A stretch of 64,000 nucleotides of DNA from Fusobacterium mortiferum (GTDB lineage Bacteria > Fusobacteriota > Fusobacteriia > Fusobacteriales > Fusobacteriaceae), in NCBI RefSeq assembly GCF_016900045.1, contig NZ_JACSNP010000004.1:1-64000 (forward strand), given 5' to 3'. Shown piece after piece: positions 8,452-16,118 of this stretch. The translations under genes were made by a program, and so were the position numbers. How positions within the stretch are numbered: the first letter of the stretch is position 1; every line of letters begins with the position of its first letter. The notes under the pieces are model-generated. The model had not been told where the DNA came from. It saw only the letters and a list, made by a program, of their open reading frames with translations, and made no database searches.

Positions 8452-9222
8452 GTGGAATTTATAAATAGTTTAGATAATAGTACAATTAAAAGAATAAAAA
8501 AATTGAAACAGAGAAAGTATAGAGAGGAGGAGAAAAAGTTTTTAGCTGAAGGAAGAAAGTTTTTAGACTTTGATTATCAACCAGAGCTAATAGTATTAAA
8601 AGAAAATTTTGAAGAGATAGAAAATATCAATCAAAAGTTAGAAAAGTTTACATGTAGAAAACTTGTAGTCAATGATAGAATTTTTAAAGAGTTAACTTCC
8701 CAAGAAAACTCCCAAGGAGTTATCTTAGTATATCCTTACTGTACTAGTGATATTAACTCTCTACAAAAAAATATTGTAATTTTAGATAAGGTACAAGACC
8801 CTGGAAATCTAGGTACAATTATCCGTGTAGGTGATGCTGCTGGGTTTAAAGATATTTTATTAACTAAGGGAAGTGTTGATTGCTACAATGAAAAATGTGT
8901 AAGAAGTAGTATGGGTTCTATATTCAATATGAATATAATATATATGGAAGAAGTTGCACTTTTAAAATATTTAAAGGAAAATAACTATAAATTACAGGTA
9001 ACAGCCCTTGAGAAAAACTCAATAGAATATACTCAAATGACTCTTGCTGATAAAAATGCTATAGTTTTTGGAAGTGAAGGGAACGGAGTGAGTAAAGAGT
9101 TTTTAAACTCTGCTGATGAGTGCGTTATCATTCCTATATATGGAAGTGCTGAATCACTAAATGTAGCTATGGCTTCTGGTATTATTCTTTACAAGGTTAA
9201 AGAACTTGAAACTTTAAAGTAA
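8452..9222 (+). CDS. TrmH/SpoU family RNA 2'-O-ribose methyltransferase
   Basis: Enzymes of this SPOUT class transfer a methyl group from S-adenosylmethionine to a ribose 2'-OH of tRNA or rRNA. The 256-residue protein has an N-terminal substrate-binding part (about 1-95) and a catalytic knot domain with motif 1 DPGNLGTIIR (about 111-120), motif 2 FGSEGNGVS (about 203-211) and motif 3 IPIYGSAESLNVAMASGI. The start is GTG, five bases after a perfect AGGAGG. It heads a rightward run of four closely spaced genes. The target nucleotide cannot be told from sequence. Confidence 0.93.
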   Translation: MEFINSLDNSTIKRIKKLKQRKYREEEKKFLAEGRKFLDFDYQPELIVLKENFEEIENINQKLEKFTCRKLVVNDRIFKELTSQENSQGVILVYPYCTSDINSLQKNIVILDKVQDPGNLGTIIRVGDAAGFKDILLTKGSVDCYNEKCVRSSMGSIFNMNIIYMEEVALLKYLKENNYKLQVTALEKNSIEYTQMTLADKNAIVFGSEGNGVSKEFLNSADECVIIPIYGSAESLNVAMASGIILYKVKELETLK

Positions 9223-9244
9223 TTTTTTGCTAAAAGGATTTGTG

Positions 9245-9769
9245 ATGGATAAATTTGAAGAGTTAGAAAAAAAAGAGATTTTTAAGAATGAACATATTAA
9301 AGTTTTTAGTAGAAAACTAAAACTTCCAAATGATAAAGTTGTTGATTGGACTTTTACTGGGAAAAGAGATGCTGTTGGGGTAGTTGCTGTTTTTGAAGAT
9401 GATACTATTCTATTAGTAAAGCAATATAGACCAGCTGTAAATATGGTAACTCTTGAGATTCCAGCTGGACTTTTAGAAGAAAATGAATGTCCTATCAGTG
9501 CAGCTATTAGAGAATTAGAAGAGGAAACTGGATATAGAGCTAATAAGATAGAGAAAATATGTGAATATTTTATGAGTCCCGGGATATCTGATGGAAAATT
9601 TTACCTTTATTATGCTGAAGATTTGATTAAAACTCAACAAAATTTAGATGAAGATGAGTTTGTAATTGTAGAGAGAGAAAGTTTAAAAAATCTATCTCTT
9701 AGCTCCTTATCTGATGGAAAGAGTATAATAGGGGTGGAGTTTGCTAAAAGAAAAAGAGGGATACTATGA
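9245..9769 (+). CDS. Nudix hydrolase, ADP-ribose pyrophosphatase-like
   Basis: This 174-residue Nudix enzyme has a perfect Nudix box: a glycine, five residues, Glu, seven residues, then RELEEETGY (within about residues 75-98 of this reading). The preceding VKQYRPAV and EIPAGLLE and the following YFMSPGISDGKFYLYYA are typical of ADP-ribose/ADP-sugar pyrophosphatases (NudF/YqkG group). I chose ATG at 9245, which has AAAAGGA six bases upstream; a TTG at 9227 would begin four bases after the previous stop without a ribosome site. The next gene overlaps by four bases (ATGA). The substrate is inferred from family likeness. Confidence 0.92.
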   Translation: MDKFEELEKKEIFKNEHIKVFSRKLKLPNDKVVDWTFTGKRDAVGVVAVFEDDTILLVKQYRPAVNMVTLEIPAGLLEENECPISAAIRELEEETGYRANKIEKICEYFMSPGISDGKFYLYYAEDLIKTQQNLDEDEFVIVERESLKNLSLSSLSDGKSIIGVEFAKRKRGIL

Positions 9770-10263
9770 AAATAGTAAAACTTCTCTCTCTTTCACTAAT
9801 TCTTTTTCTTTTTACCAGTTGCTCCTTTGTTGGAGTAGATAAAAATGAAAAAATATCTAAATATTTTACTATGGGGGAAGCTATTCATAGCAGTGTTGCT
9901 ATAAAAAGAGGAATAAAAAATACTCCAAGCTGGAGTGAACAAGCTAACATTAGATATACAGCTAAAAGACTTGATGAAGTTAGAAAGATACTTGGACGTC
10001 CTATTGTAGTAAGTAGTTGGTTTAGAAGTGAAAAGCTCAATAGAGCTATTGGAGGCTCATCAACTTCTGGACATAGAAAGGGAATGTCTGTTGATATTAT
10101 GTTAAAAAAGGGTAGTGCTGGAAAAAAAGAGTATGAAAAAGTTAAAACAAAATTAAAGAGTTATGACCAAATAATCTACTATCCAAAGCGTGGACATCTA
10201 CACATAGGTTTTAAGCAATATAAATTTCAAGAGAGAAAACAAGTTATGATTAAATATAATTAA
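9766..10263 (+). CDS. Peptidase M15-type lipoprotein
   Basis: This 165-residue lipoprotein has a signal ending in LFTSC (Cys19 lipidated). The mature part matches the small zinc peptidase M15_3 type: SSWFRSEKLNRAIGG, then SGHRKGMSVDI, which supplies the first His and Asp ligands, and GHLHIGF with the second histidine. Such domains cleave D-Ala-containing cell-wall peptides in many phage and bacterial proteins, so a periplasmic wall-editing role is inferred. Its start overlaps the Nudix stop by four bases, and hydE follows 13 bases later. The fold call is good; activity is not proven. Confidence 0.83.
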   Translation: MKIVKLLSLSLILFLFTSCSFVGVDKNEKISKYFTMGEAIHSSVAIKRGIKNTPSWSEQANIRYTAKRLDEVRKILGRPIVVSSWFRSEKLNRAIGGSSTSGHRKGMSVDIMLKKGSAGKKEYEKVKTKLKSYDQIIYYPKRGHLHIGFKQYKFQERKQVMIKYN

Positions 10264-10276
10264 TTAGGTGATAATT

Positions 10277-11368
10277 ATGTCTGAAAAAATAAAAAATATT
10301 TTAAGTCAAGAGGATTTTTCAAAGGAAGACCTACTTGAGCTAATGAAGATAGATAACCCCGAAGATTTAGACTTACTATTTAAAAAAGCTTATGAGATAA
10401 AAGCTAAATATGTTGGGAGAAAGGTTTACTATCGTGGACTTATTGAGATAAGTAATAAATGTATAAAAAATTGTAAATATTGTGGAATAAGAAGAGATAA
10501 CCATAATGTAGAGAGATTTTCTATGTCTAAAGCTGAGATAATGGAAGCTGTAAAGTGGATATATGATAATAACTATGCCTCTATAGCTCTACAATCTGGT
10601 GAAAGACAAGACGAGGAGTTTGTCTCTTTTATCGAAGACTTAATCAGAGAGATTAAAACTTTTTCCAATGGAAAACTAGGAATTACTCTATCACTTGGGG
10701 AGCAGAGTAAAGAGACATATAGAAGATGGTTTGAAGCTGGAGCTCATAGATATCTTCTTAGAATAGAATCAACAAATATAGATATATATAACCATCTGCA
10801 CCCTATGGATAACAAACATACCTTTGAAGTGAGAAAAAAATGCCTTGAGGATCTAAGAGAGATTGGTTACCAAGTTGGAACTGGGGTAATGATTGGACTT
10901 CCTAATCAAACTGAAGAGGACCTTGTAAATGATATCCTATTCTACAAAGATATGAATATAGATATGATAGGTATGGGTCCATATATTCTTCATAAGGATA
11001 CTCCACTTGGTAAGGAGTGGGAAAATAGTGTAGTTAGTGTTGAAAAAAGAGTTGAACTAGGATTAAAAATGATAGCTATTACTAGAATTTTCCTAAAGGA
11101 TGTGAATATTGCTGCTACTACAGCTCTTCAAGGACTTGACCCTCAAGGAAGAGAGAAGGGGCTTCTTGCTGGAGCTAATATCCTTATGCCTACAGCAACA
11201 GCTCTTGAACACAAGGGAAAATACCTTCTTTATGATAATAAACCAGGAATAAACGATAGTGTTGAGAAAGCTAAAGAGATTATGGATAGTAATGTAAAAG
11301 CTATTGGTGATGAGATTGTTTATGGAGAGTGGGGAGATTCTCTGCACTTTAAAAATAAGCAAAAATAA
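10277..11368 (+). CDS. hydE: [FeFe]-hydrogenase maturase HydE (radical SAM)
   Basis: HydE is a radical S-adenosylmethionine enzyme needed to build the diiron subcluster of [FeFe]-hydrogenase. The 363-residue protein has the cluster motif CX3CX2C at Cys62, Cys66 and Cys69, followed by GIRRDN, and the BioB-like TIM-barrel elements YRRWFEAGAHRYLLRIESTN and GTGVMIGLPNQTEEDL. GMGPYILHKDTPLG and the late LMPTATALEHKGKYLLYDNKPG also fit HydE. It has no second cluster motif at the C-terminus, which is optional in the family. I chose ATG 10277 (AGGTGA upstream) over GTG 10268. HydF, HydG and the hydrogenase are not in this window. The main alternative would be another BioB-like maturase. Confidence 0.9.
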   Translation: MSEKIKNILSQEDFSKEDLLELMKIDNPEDLDLLFKKAYEIKAKYVGRKVYYRGLIEISNKCIKNCKYCGIRRDNHNVERFSMSKAEIMEAVKWIYDNNYASIALQSGERQDEEFVSFIEDLIREIKTFSNGKLGITLSLGEQSKETYRRWFEAGAHRYLLRIESTNIDIYNHLHPMDNKHTFEVRKKCLEDLREIGYQVGTGVMIGLPNQTEEDLVNDILFYKDMNIDMIGMGPYILHKDTPLGKEWENSVVSVEKRVELGLKMIAITRIFLKDVNIAATTALQGLDPQGREKGLLAGANILMPTATALEHKGKYLLYDNKPGINDSVEKAKEIMDSNVKAIGDEIVYGEWGDSLHFKNKQK

Positions 11369-11386
11369 CTTTTATTAATAAAACTT

Positions 11387-11412
11387 AAAAAGAGGGCAAT
11401 CAGCCCTCTTTT
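11387..11412. terminator. Bidirectional terminator hydE / marC
   Basis: AAAAGAGGGC and GCCCTCTTTT arms surround the loop AATCA. A-rich and T-rich flanks suit both converging genes. Confidence 0.9.
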
Positions 11413-11421
11413 ACTCTCTTC

Positions 11422-12045
11422 TTATGCTCTTTTTAATATCTCTATAACATGTGATAGTCCATCAAAGAATATTCTAAATCCGATAGACATAATAAATATC
11501 TGCATCACTTTTGATAATATATATAATACTAATTTTCCAAATATTCTCTCTAAATAGTTTCCTATCATAAGTACTAAATAGATAATTATAAAAGCTACAA
11601 TTATTGAAAAACTATTATTCATAAGTCCATGCTCTGCACGTCCAATCAGAGCTGTTGTTAAACTTCCTGGTCCAACTAGCATAGGGAAAGCCATTGGAAT
11701 TACAGCTTGTTTTATCTGGTCTTCTGGTGTTAATTGCTTTTCTGATGCTCTTTTCTTTTGCGGAGAAAATATTAGATTTTTAATCGCCATTAGAATTAGA
11801 ATTAATCCACCTGCCATTTTTAACTCATTCATATCTATTTTATAGAAGTTTATCATTAAAAACTCTCCAAATAAACTGAATATCCAAGTTATGAAAAAAC
11901 CTGTAATTGCAATAGTTTTAAAAAGTTTATTTCTTACATCCTTTTCCATTCCCTCTGTCATTCCTATAAAAAGTGGAACATTTCCAAAGGGGTTTAAAAC
12001 AGCTATCAATGTTAAAGCATTTATAAATATAGTACCAATACTCAT
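11422..12045 (-). CDS. MarC family integral membrane protein
   Basis: This 207-residue protein has six predicted membrane segments. The N-terminal LTLIAVLNPFGNVPLFIGMTEG and the central MAFPMLVGPGSLTTALI are the two repeat-like signatures of the MarC/SnatA family, whose role is mostly unknown (some members export small neutral amino acids). Length is typical. The start is assigned by family likeness; no ribosome site lies directly before it. The only strong one (AAGGAGG at 12083-12089) is about 36 bases upstream, with a hairpin between (see the leader entry). Confidence 0.9.
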   Translation of the reverse strand: MSIGTIFINALTLIAVLNPFGNVPLFIGMTEGMEKDVRNKLFKTIAITGFFITWIFSLFGEFLMINFYKIDMNELKMAGGLILILMAIKNLIFSPQKKRASEKQLTPEDQIKQAVIPMAFPMLVGPGSLTTALIGRAEHGLMNNSFSIIVAFIIIYLVLMIGNYLERIFGKLVLYILSKVMQIFIMSIGFRIFFDGLSHVIEILKRA

Positions 12046-12053
12046 TTTTCATT

Positions 12054-12090
12054 AGATAAATATATGAAATATCTATCTACTTTCCTCCTT
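12054..12090 (-). promoter_or_regulatory. marC leader: ribosome site separated from start by a hairpin
   Basis: On the minus strand, AAGGAGGAAA (12081-12090) is followed by an inverted repeat pairing 69-78 with 54-63 of the 12000s block (9 of 10 pairs, loop of five) and then the ATG at 12045. When folded, the hairpin would bring the ribosome site to about ten bases from the start. This is inference from pairing only. Confidence 0.5.
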
Positions 12091-12261
12091 TATCTTATAT
12101 AGATTTTAAATTTTTTTCCTAGATATTATATTATTTTTATATAGAAATGTCAATTTTTTTATATCCTTTATCTTGATTACTTATTTATTTTAAATAAATT
12201 AAATTATAGCATAAAAACTATAGAGCTATTACAAGCAACCTTTTAATACTCTATATGAAAA

Positions 12262-12299
12262 CAACCCCAAGAGGATTTTTATCTCTCTTGAGGTTGCTT
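12262..12299 (-). terminator. Terminator of the pilin-like genes
   Basis: CAACC plus CAAGAG on the left pair with CTCTTG and GGTTG on the right with one mismatch. It lies just after the stop at 12302. A further upstream AAGCAACC (12233-12240) could pair with the same right arm. The rest of 12091-12260 is AT-rich and contains only the marC promoter region. Confidence 0.6.
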
Positions 12300-12301
12300 T
12301 A

Positions 12302-12715
12302 CTAATTACTATATGTTGCTATAAAAGTTATTCTATGTCCACTTAAATCATCTATTCTACTTTTACCTGTATCCCATTCATATTTATAATAATACCTCTC
12401 ATCTACACCATCAGCAGTTAAAGTTGTAACTTGGTTTTCTAAAGAAACAGTTATTCCTAAATCTTCACTACTTAATGTGTAGCTCATCGTTATCCCTTCA
12501 CTTCCAGTAACAGTCATTATATGCCCTCTTACTGTAGATATAGCTCCCTTTACAACAGTACCAAAGTCTATTGTTGACATATTACTCGACATCTCTATAG
12601 GATTTTTTGCCTCATATAGTACTGTTCCACGAAAAGATATTTTTTCAGTTTCTTCCTCTTCAGTAAAAGTTGAAATAGAAAAAATCATCATAAATAGTAA
12701 TACTATCTTTTTCAT
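12302..12715 (-). CDS. Small secreted protein, pilin-like (fimbrial locus)
   Basis: This 137-residue protein has a clear signal peptide (about 1-18, MKKIVLLFMMIFSISTFT). The mature part looks like one beta-sandwich: FRGTVLYEAKNP, then STIDFGTVVKGAISTVRG, a pattern resembling fimbrial-subunit domains that begin with a short strand and a DFGxV turn, and it ends in RITFIATYSN. No cysteine is present. It lies eight bases after the preceding small secreted gene in the usher-like locus, with a GGGGGAAG ribosome site. I infer a pilus or surface-fibre subunit, but I do not recognise a named family with certainty. Confidence 0.6.
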   Translation of the reverse strand: MKKIVLLFMMIFSISTFTEEEETEKISFRGTVLYEAKNPIEMSSNMSTIDFGTVVKGAISTVRGHIMTVTGSEGITMSYTLSSEDLGITVSLENQVTTLTADGVDERYYYKYEWDTGKSRIDDLSGHRITFIATYSN

Positions 12716-12723
12716 ACTTCCCC

Positions 12724-13188
12724 CTATCTATATATTGCAGTCATCTTTATTAACCTTAATCTCTCTTCACCTTGAGCACTTTCAGTAACTAAATTACTTT
12801 GAGTTTTTAATTTTCCAAGAGCTTTATGAGAAAGAGATGAACTTGATATTTTTAATTTAAAACTTTCAAAAATTGTTTTATCCGTAACCTTTTCTATATT
12901 TAAATTTACAAGCTCATTATCATCATAAGTTAAGTCTACCTCCGGATGATTAAATACCAATACCATCTTATGAACTGGCTCAACTCCTATATCATCTTTT
13001 TCCAATTCAATCTTTAACTCCTCTTCCTCTTTTGTAGTAGTTAAACCCCTTAAATCTACAACTTGTCCAGAAATTTTTATCTCTGCCTTAGACATTAGCC
13101 TGTTTCCGTCTGTATTTTGATAAACACTTTGAGTGGGTAAAAATATAGCTAAATATAGCAATAAAAATTTAATTGATTTTTTAAACAA
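12724..13188 (-). CDS. Small secreted protein of the usher-like locus
   Basis: This 154-residue protein has a signal peptide (about 1-22). The mature region is rich in alternating beta-forming residues and ends IKMTAIYR, similar in style to the end of its neighbour (ITFIATYSN). This suggests two related subunits, or one subunit and one helper. The start is TTG, two bases after the stop of the usher-like reading frame, with an AGGGAGAG stretch upstream. I recognise no family. Position and shape suggest an exported subunit of the same surface structure. It does not resemble a PapD-type chaperone. Confidence 0.5.
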   Translation of the reverse strand: MFKKSIKFLLLYLAIFLPTQSVYQNTDGNRLMSKAEIKISGQVVDLRGLTTTKEEEELKIELEKDDIGVEPVHKMVLVFNHPEVDLTYDDNELVNLNIEKVTDKTIFESFKLKISSSSLSHKALGKLKTQSNLVTESAQGEERLRLIKMTAIYR

Positions 13189-13190
13189 TA

Positions 13191-14439
13191 TTACTCACTC
13201 TCCCTTTTTATCAAAGTTATCTCATCTAATTCAAAAACTCCATTAGAGTTATCCTCTGCCCTTATAATTACTATCTCACTCTCTTTTTCCAAATAGTAAT
13301 CCTCATTTGTAGTAGTCAACTCAAGTTGATACTCTCCATCAACTAAGCCGTCAACGATATAGTAACCATCAAATTCTGGTCTAAATCTCTTTAACTCTAC
13401 TCCATCTTTTTTAAGTATTAATTGAACTCTATTATAGATGTATGGAAGTTTCTCTTCACTGACATCATCTAAAACTTTTATATTTCCACTCAATGATGTA
13501 GTCAGTTGGAAAGGAATATCAATTTTCATTCCAGACGCTGGCATCAACTTATAGTATTTTTCATCATCATAATATAGTAGTGGGTCAATATATGTTCTAT
13601 CCACTTTTACATTGAAAATAGAGTTTGAACTAATATCCTCTATAAAATACATTCCATACCTATCTGTTTCTACTTTTTTTCCAAGTGCTGATACCTCTAC
13701 TTCGGATAAAACCTCATCTATATCTTCATCATATACAGAGTTTCCGTTATTGTCAATAAAAACTCTTCCACTTACCCAAGAGTTCGATATATTTTTCATA
13801 CGGCTATCCTTTGTTATATCCTCTAATATAAATACTTTTTTAGCTGTTACACCAATACTTCTATTGTCACTTTTTCTGTCATCTGCATTTATATCTATCT
13901 CAGCATTTACAAACGGAAGTCCAAAATCCTCTAGGTATAGAGTAGCTGATAGTTCTGTCCTAAATCTATCTCTATCCTTTTCAGAATATATAAACTCTAT
14001 AGCTGTATCAAAATATCTTTTTGAATAATAACCACTATTTCTTCTTACAAACTTTAGTCTGTACTTTTCATCAGTAGGTTTCCATTTTTCATCATAGTTA
14101 ACCTCTATTCCAAAGTTGATACTAACACTACTAAAATAAGCTAGTCCTAATTGATACTTAGTAGTATGATAGTTATCTCTATTTACATGAGAGTATTGAT
14201 GATATTTATATTCTCCAGTTAAACTGAAGTAGCTTTTACTATATCCCAAACTTCCACGATATACCTCATAAGTCTCAACTTTTCTTTTCTCTATCTCATA
14301 TCCAACACCAGTATTCAACTTCCAAAAGCTTTTCATTAACTCAATAGCATATTTCTCATCTATATTTTCCTCTTTAGAAATCCTCTTACTATACTTCTCT
14401 CCCTCTAAATAAAGGGTAAAGTCATTATATTCTGCTTAT
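13191..14439 (-). pseudogene. Usher-like outer-membrane protein, C-terminal part (frameshifted)
   Basis: From a possible ATG at 14336 this frame gives 381 residues, but it stays open upstream to about 14439 and reads on in register with the gene before it once one base is added near 14436-14437. It has many alternating strands of a beta-barrel. It then has a carboxypeptidase-regulatory or prealbumin-like segment, VSGRVFIDNNGNSVYDED followed by TDRYGMYFIEDI, and a second such module (FDGYYIVDGLVDGEYQLEL). This pairing of barrel and plug-like modules is seen in ushers. The ATG at 14336 has no ribosome site, so this is a fragment of a broken gene rather than a separate protein. Confidence 0.7.
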
Positions 14440-15856
14440 ACTCCCAAGTAAGAGTTCCATCTTCATTATCAACATCTTGATACCAAAATATATTTGCCCA
14501 AAAAGGAAATTTTATCGGTGGCGAGTTTAAATATGCCCCATATACAATATCTCTATACTCATCAAAATTAACACTTTTACTCTTTACTTGGTTATATCCT
14601 AGTTGTAGAGTTAAGTAGTCTGATAATCCATATCTTACATTTCCTATAAAGTTATTATCTTTCTTATCCTCTATCTGTCCACCTTGAAGGCTATATGTCC
14701 AGCTGTTCTTTTTTATATTTTTATTATTTAAAAGTAGAGATATATCCTTTTGAATATATGTTCCATCAGGATTGTATATCCTAATAAAATATTTATCTGT
14801 AAGAGAGTGTATATCTACATTATGGAATACATACCTTCTATCCTCTGCTGTTTGATAATCTGTTAAAATTCCATTTCTATATAGCTTTACTATTGTTCCA
14901 CTTGGTGCAAATCCTTCAAATGTATGTCCATTTCTCTCACTTACATTAAATCTATCAGAGGAATCTATTATATTTATACCTACTAACTTTGTATCTGCTC
15001 TGTAGAAATCTGGTTTACTCAAATATACATTTCCCAGTGTAATATCTTTTCTATCCATTACATTGTAATAGCTCAAAGATATCTCCTCTAGCTCTACTCT
15101 ATTTTTATCCTTTCTTCTATCATCTAGAAGAGTTACATCAGCTTCAAGAGTTCCATAGAGAAATTGAGTAATATAGTCTGCTCTTAAAGATTTTCCATCT
15201 TTATCTTCAACATTTGCCTTTTCAAATTCTAGCTTGACAACTCCGGGAGAAAACATTTTATGATTTTTTATATGTTCTTTCTCCTCTGTTTTTCTTTCAT
15301 TGTTTGTCATACTCATTCTTGCCTTTTCCTGCTGATACCTTATATCAGATGGTAAAGAAAAATCAAAGTCTATCTTTGATATTAGAGTAGCTAGATTGAA
15401 CTCTACTTTTTTAGCTGGAAGAAGTTTCCCTATCTCATATATATTTACATATAATTCCTCTCCATCTACAAAGGCATATTCATCACTAAAAGTATAACTT
15501 CTCTCCTTTCCATCTGGAAGTTTTACAGTTACACTCATATTTTCTAAATCTACCTTATTATTTTCTAACTCTATAAGGGCTAGAAAATTTTTCATTGGAA
15601 GATAACCAATCTGTCTTAATTCATCTATATATAGAGGATAGAACTTTTCATCTATCCTATTTATTTTCATATCTATAAATCCATCAACTATATCGTCCAT
15701 ATTGACACTATAGCTCAGTTGTGTGAAGATTATAAAAATAAGGGGGCTGTTGCAAATTGATGATTTTTAATCATTAATTTGCAACAGCCCCAATAAGAAG
15801 TGTTTTAAAGAAAAACCTACTATTGTGGCTAATAATAGCATTTTTACTTTTTTCAT
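14405..15856 (-). pseudogene. Usher-like outer-membrane protein, N-terminal part (disrupted)
   Basis: The readable frame from 15700 gives 431 residues: an N-terminal domain, then APSGTIVKLYRNGILTDYQ and FIRIYNPDGTYIQKDISLLL, typical of usher-like proteins (closest in style to the CS1/alpha type), and the start of the barrel. It lacks a signal peptide from this ATG. Upstream, in the same frame, lies a hydrophobic stretch (LIFIIFTQLSYS) that would be the end of one. It is cut off by a 49-bp palindrome with stop codons (15743-15791), and the likely start (ATG at 15856 after AGGAG) is out of frame by one base at an A6 run. At the other end, a missing base near 14436 creates the stop at 14405. The gene therefore carries three lesions. 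Confidence 0.7.
15743..15791. mobile_element. 49-bp palindromic mini-insertion with 6-bp target duplication
   Basis: Two 22-base arms (15743-15764 and 15770-15791) pair fully apart from one G-T, with the loop TTTTA. The outer end GGGGCTGTTGCAAATT resembles terminal repeats of IS6-type elements (which contain CTGTTGCAAA). AATAAG occurs directly on both sides (15737-15742 and 15792-15797), as expected of a target-site duplication. It carries no gene. It interrupts the signal-peptide region of the usher-like gene. As a strong hairpin it could also act as a terminator, but its T-run is poor. Confidence 0.7.
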
Positions 15857-15937
15857 CTCATCATCTCTCCTATAAAAAACCAAAATATTATATATGTAAA
15901 CTTTTTTAGAGAAAGTTTTTAAAAAAAACTCATGGTT

Positions 15938-15964
15938 ATTATGTCAGTTTTTTAAATTATGTCA
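15938..15964. repeat. Paired ATTATGTCA direct repeats upstream of uvrA and the usher locus
   Basis: ATTATGTCA occurs at 15938-15946 and 15956-15964, 18 bases apart. This is in the shared, non-coding 15857-16118 stretch between the leftward usher-like gene and uvrA. A small inverted repeat AAACTTT/AAAGTTT (15898-15918) lies nearby. They could be regulator sites or chance AT-rich repeats. Confidence 0.35.
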
Positions 15965-16051
15965 AGAATTTTTTCTTTCAAACTTTTTAAATTTGTTATT
16001 TATATATTACCAAATTCTTTATTTTTCAATGGGTTATAGCCACTATTAAAA

Positions 16052-16079
16052 TTGATAAAAATAGTGTATAATATATAAT
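16052..16079 (+). promoter_or_regulatory. uvrA promoter
   Basis: TTGATA (16052-16057) and TATAAT (16074-16079) are separated by 16 bases. I see no clear SOS-type operator over it. Confidence 0.65.
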
Positions 16080-16118
16080 TGAAAGAAGAAAAAAATGTGA
16101 AATTGAGGTGAAAATTAT

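Noticed and set aside
14337-14404. Two separate genes in place of one broken usher-like gene
   Set aside because: The second frame reads on through the gap and matches the first after adding one base; the proposed second ATG has no ribosome site.
15743-15791. Simple rho-independent terminator
   Set aside because: The stem lies inside the coding region, has exact 6-bp direct repeats at both ends and only a short mixed T-stretch, so an insertion explains it better.
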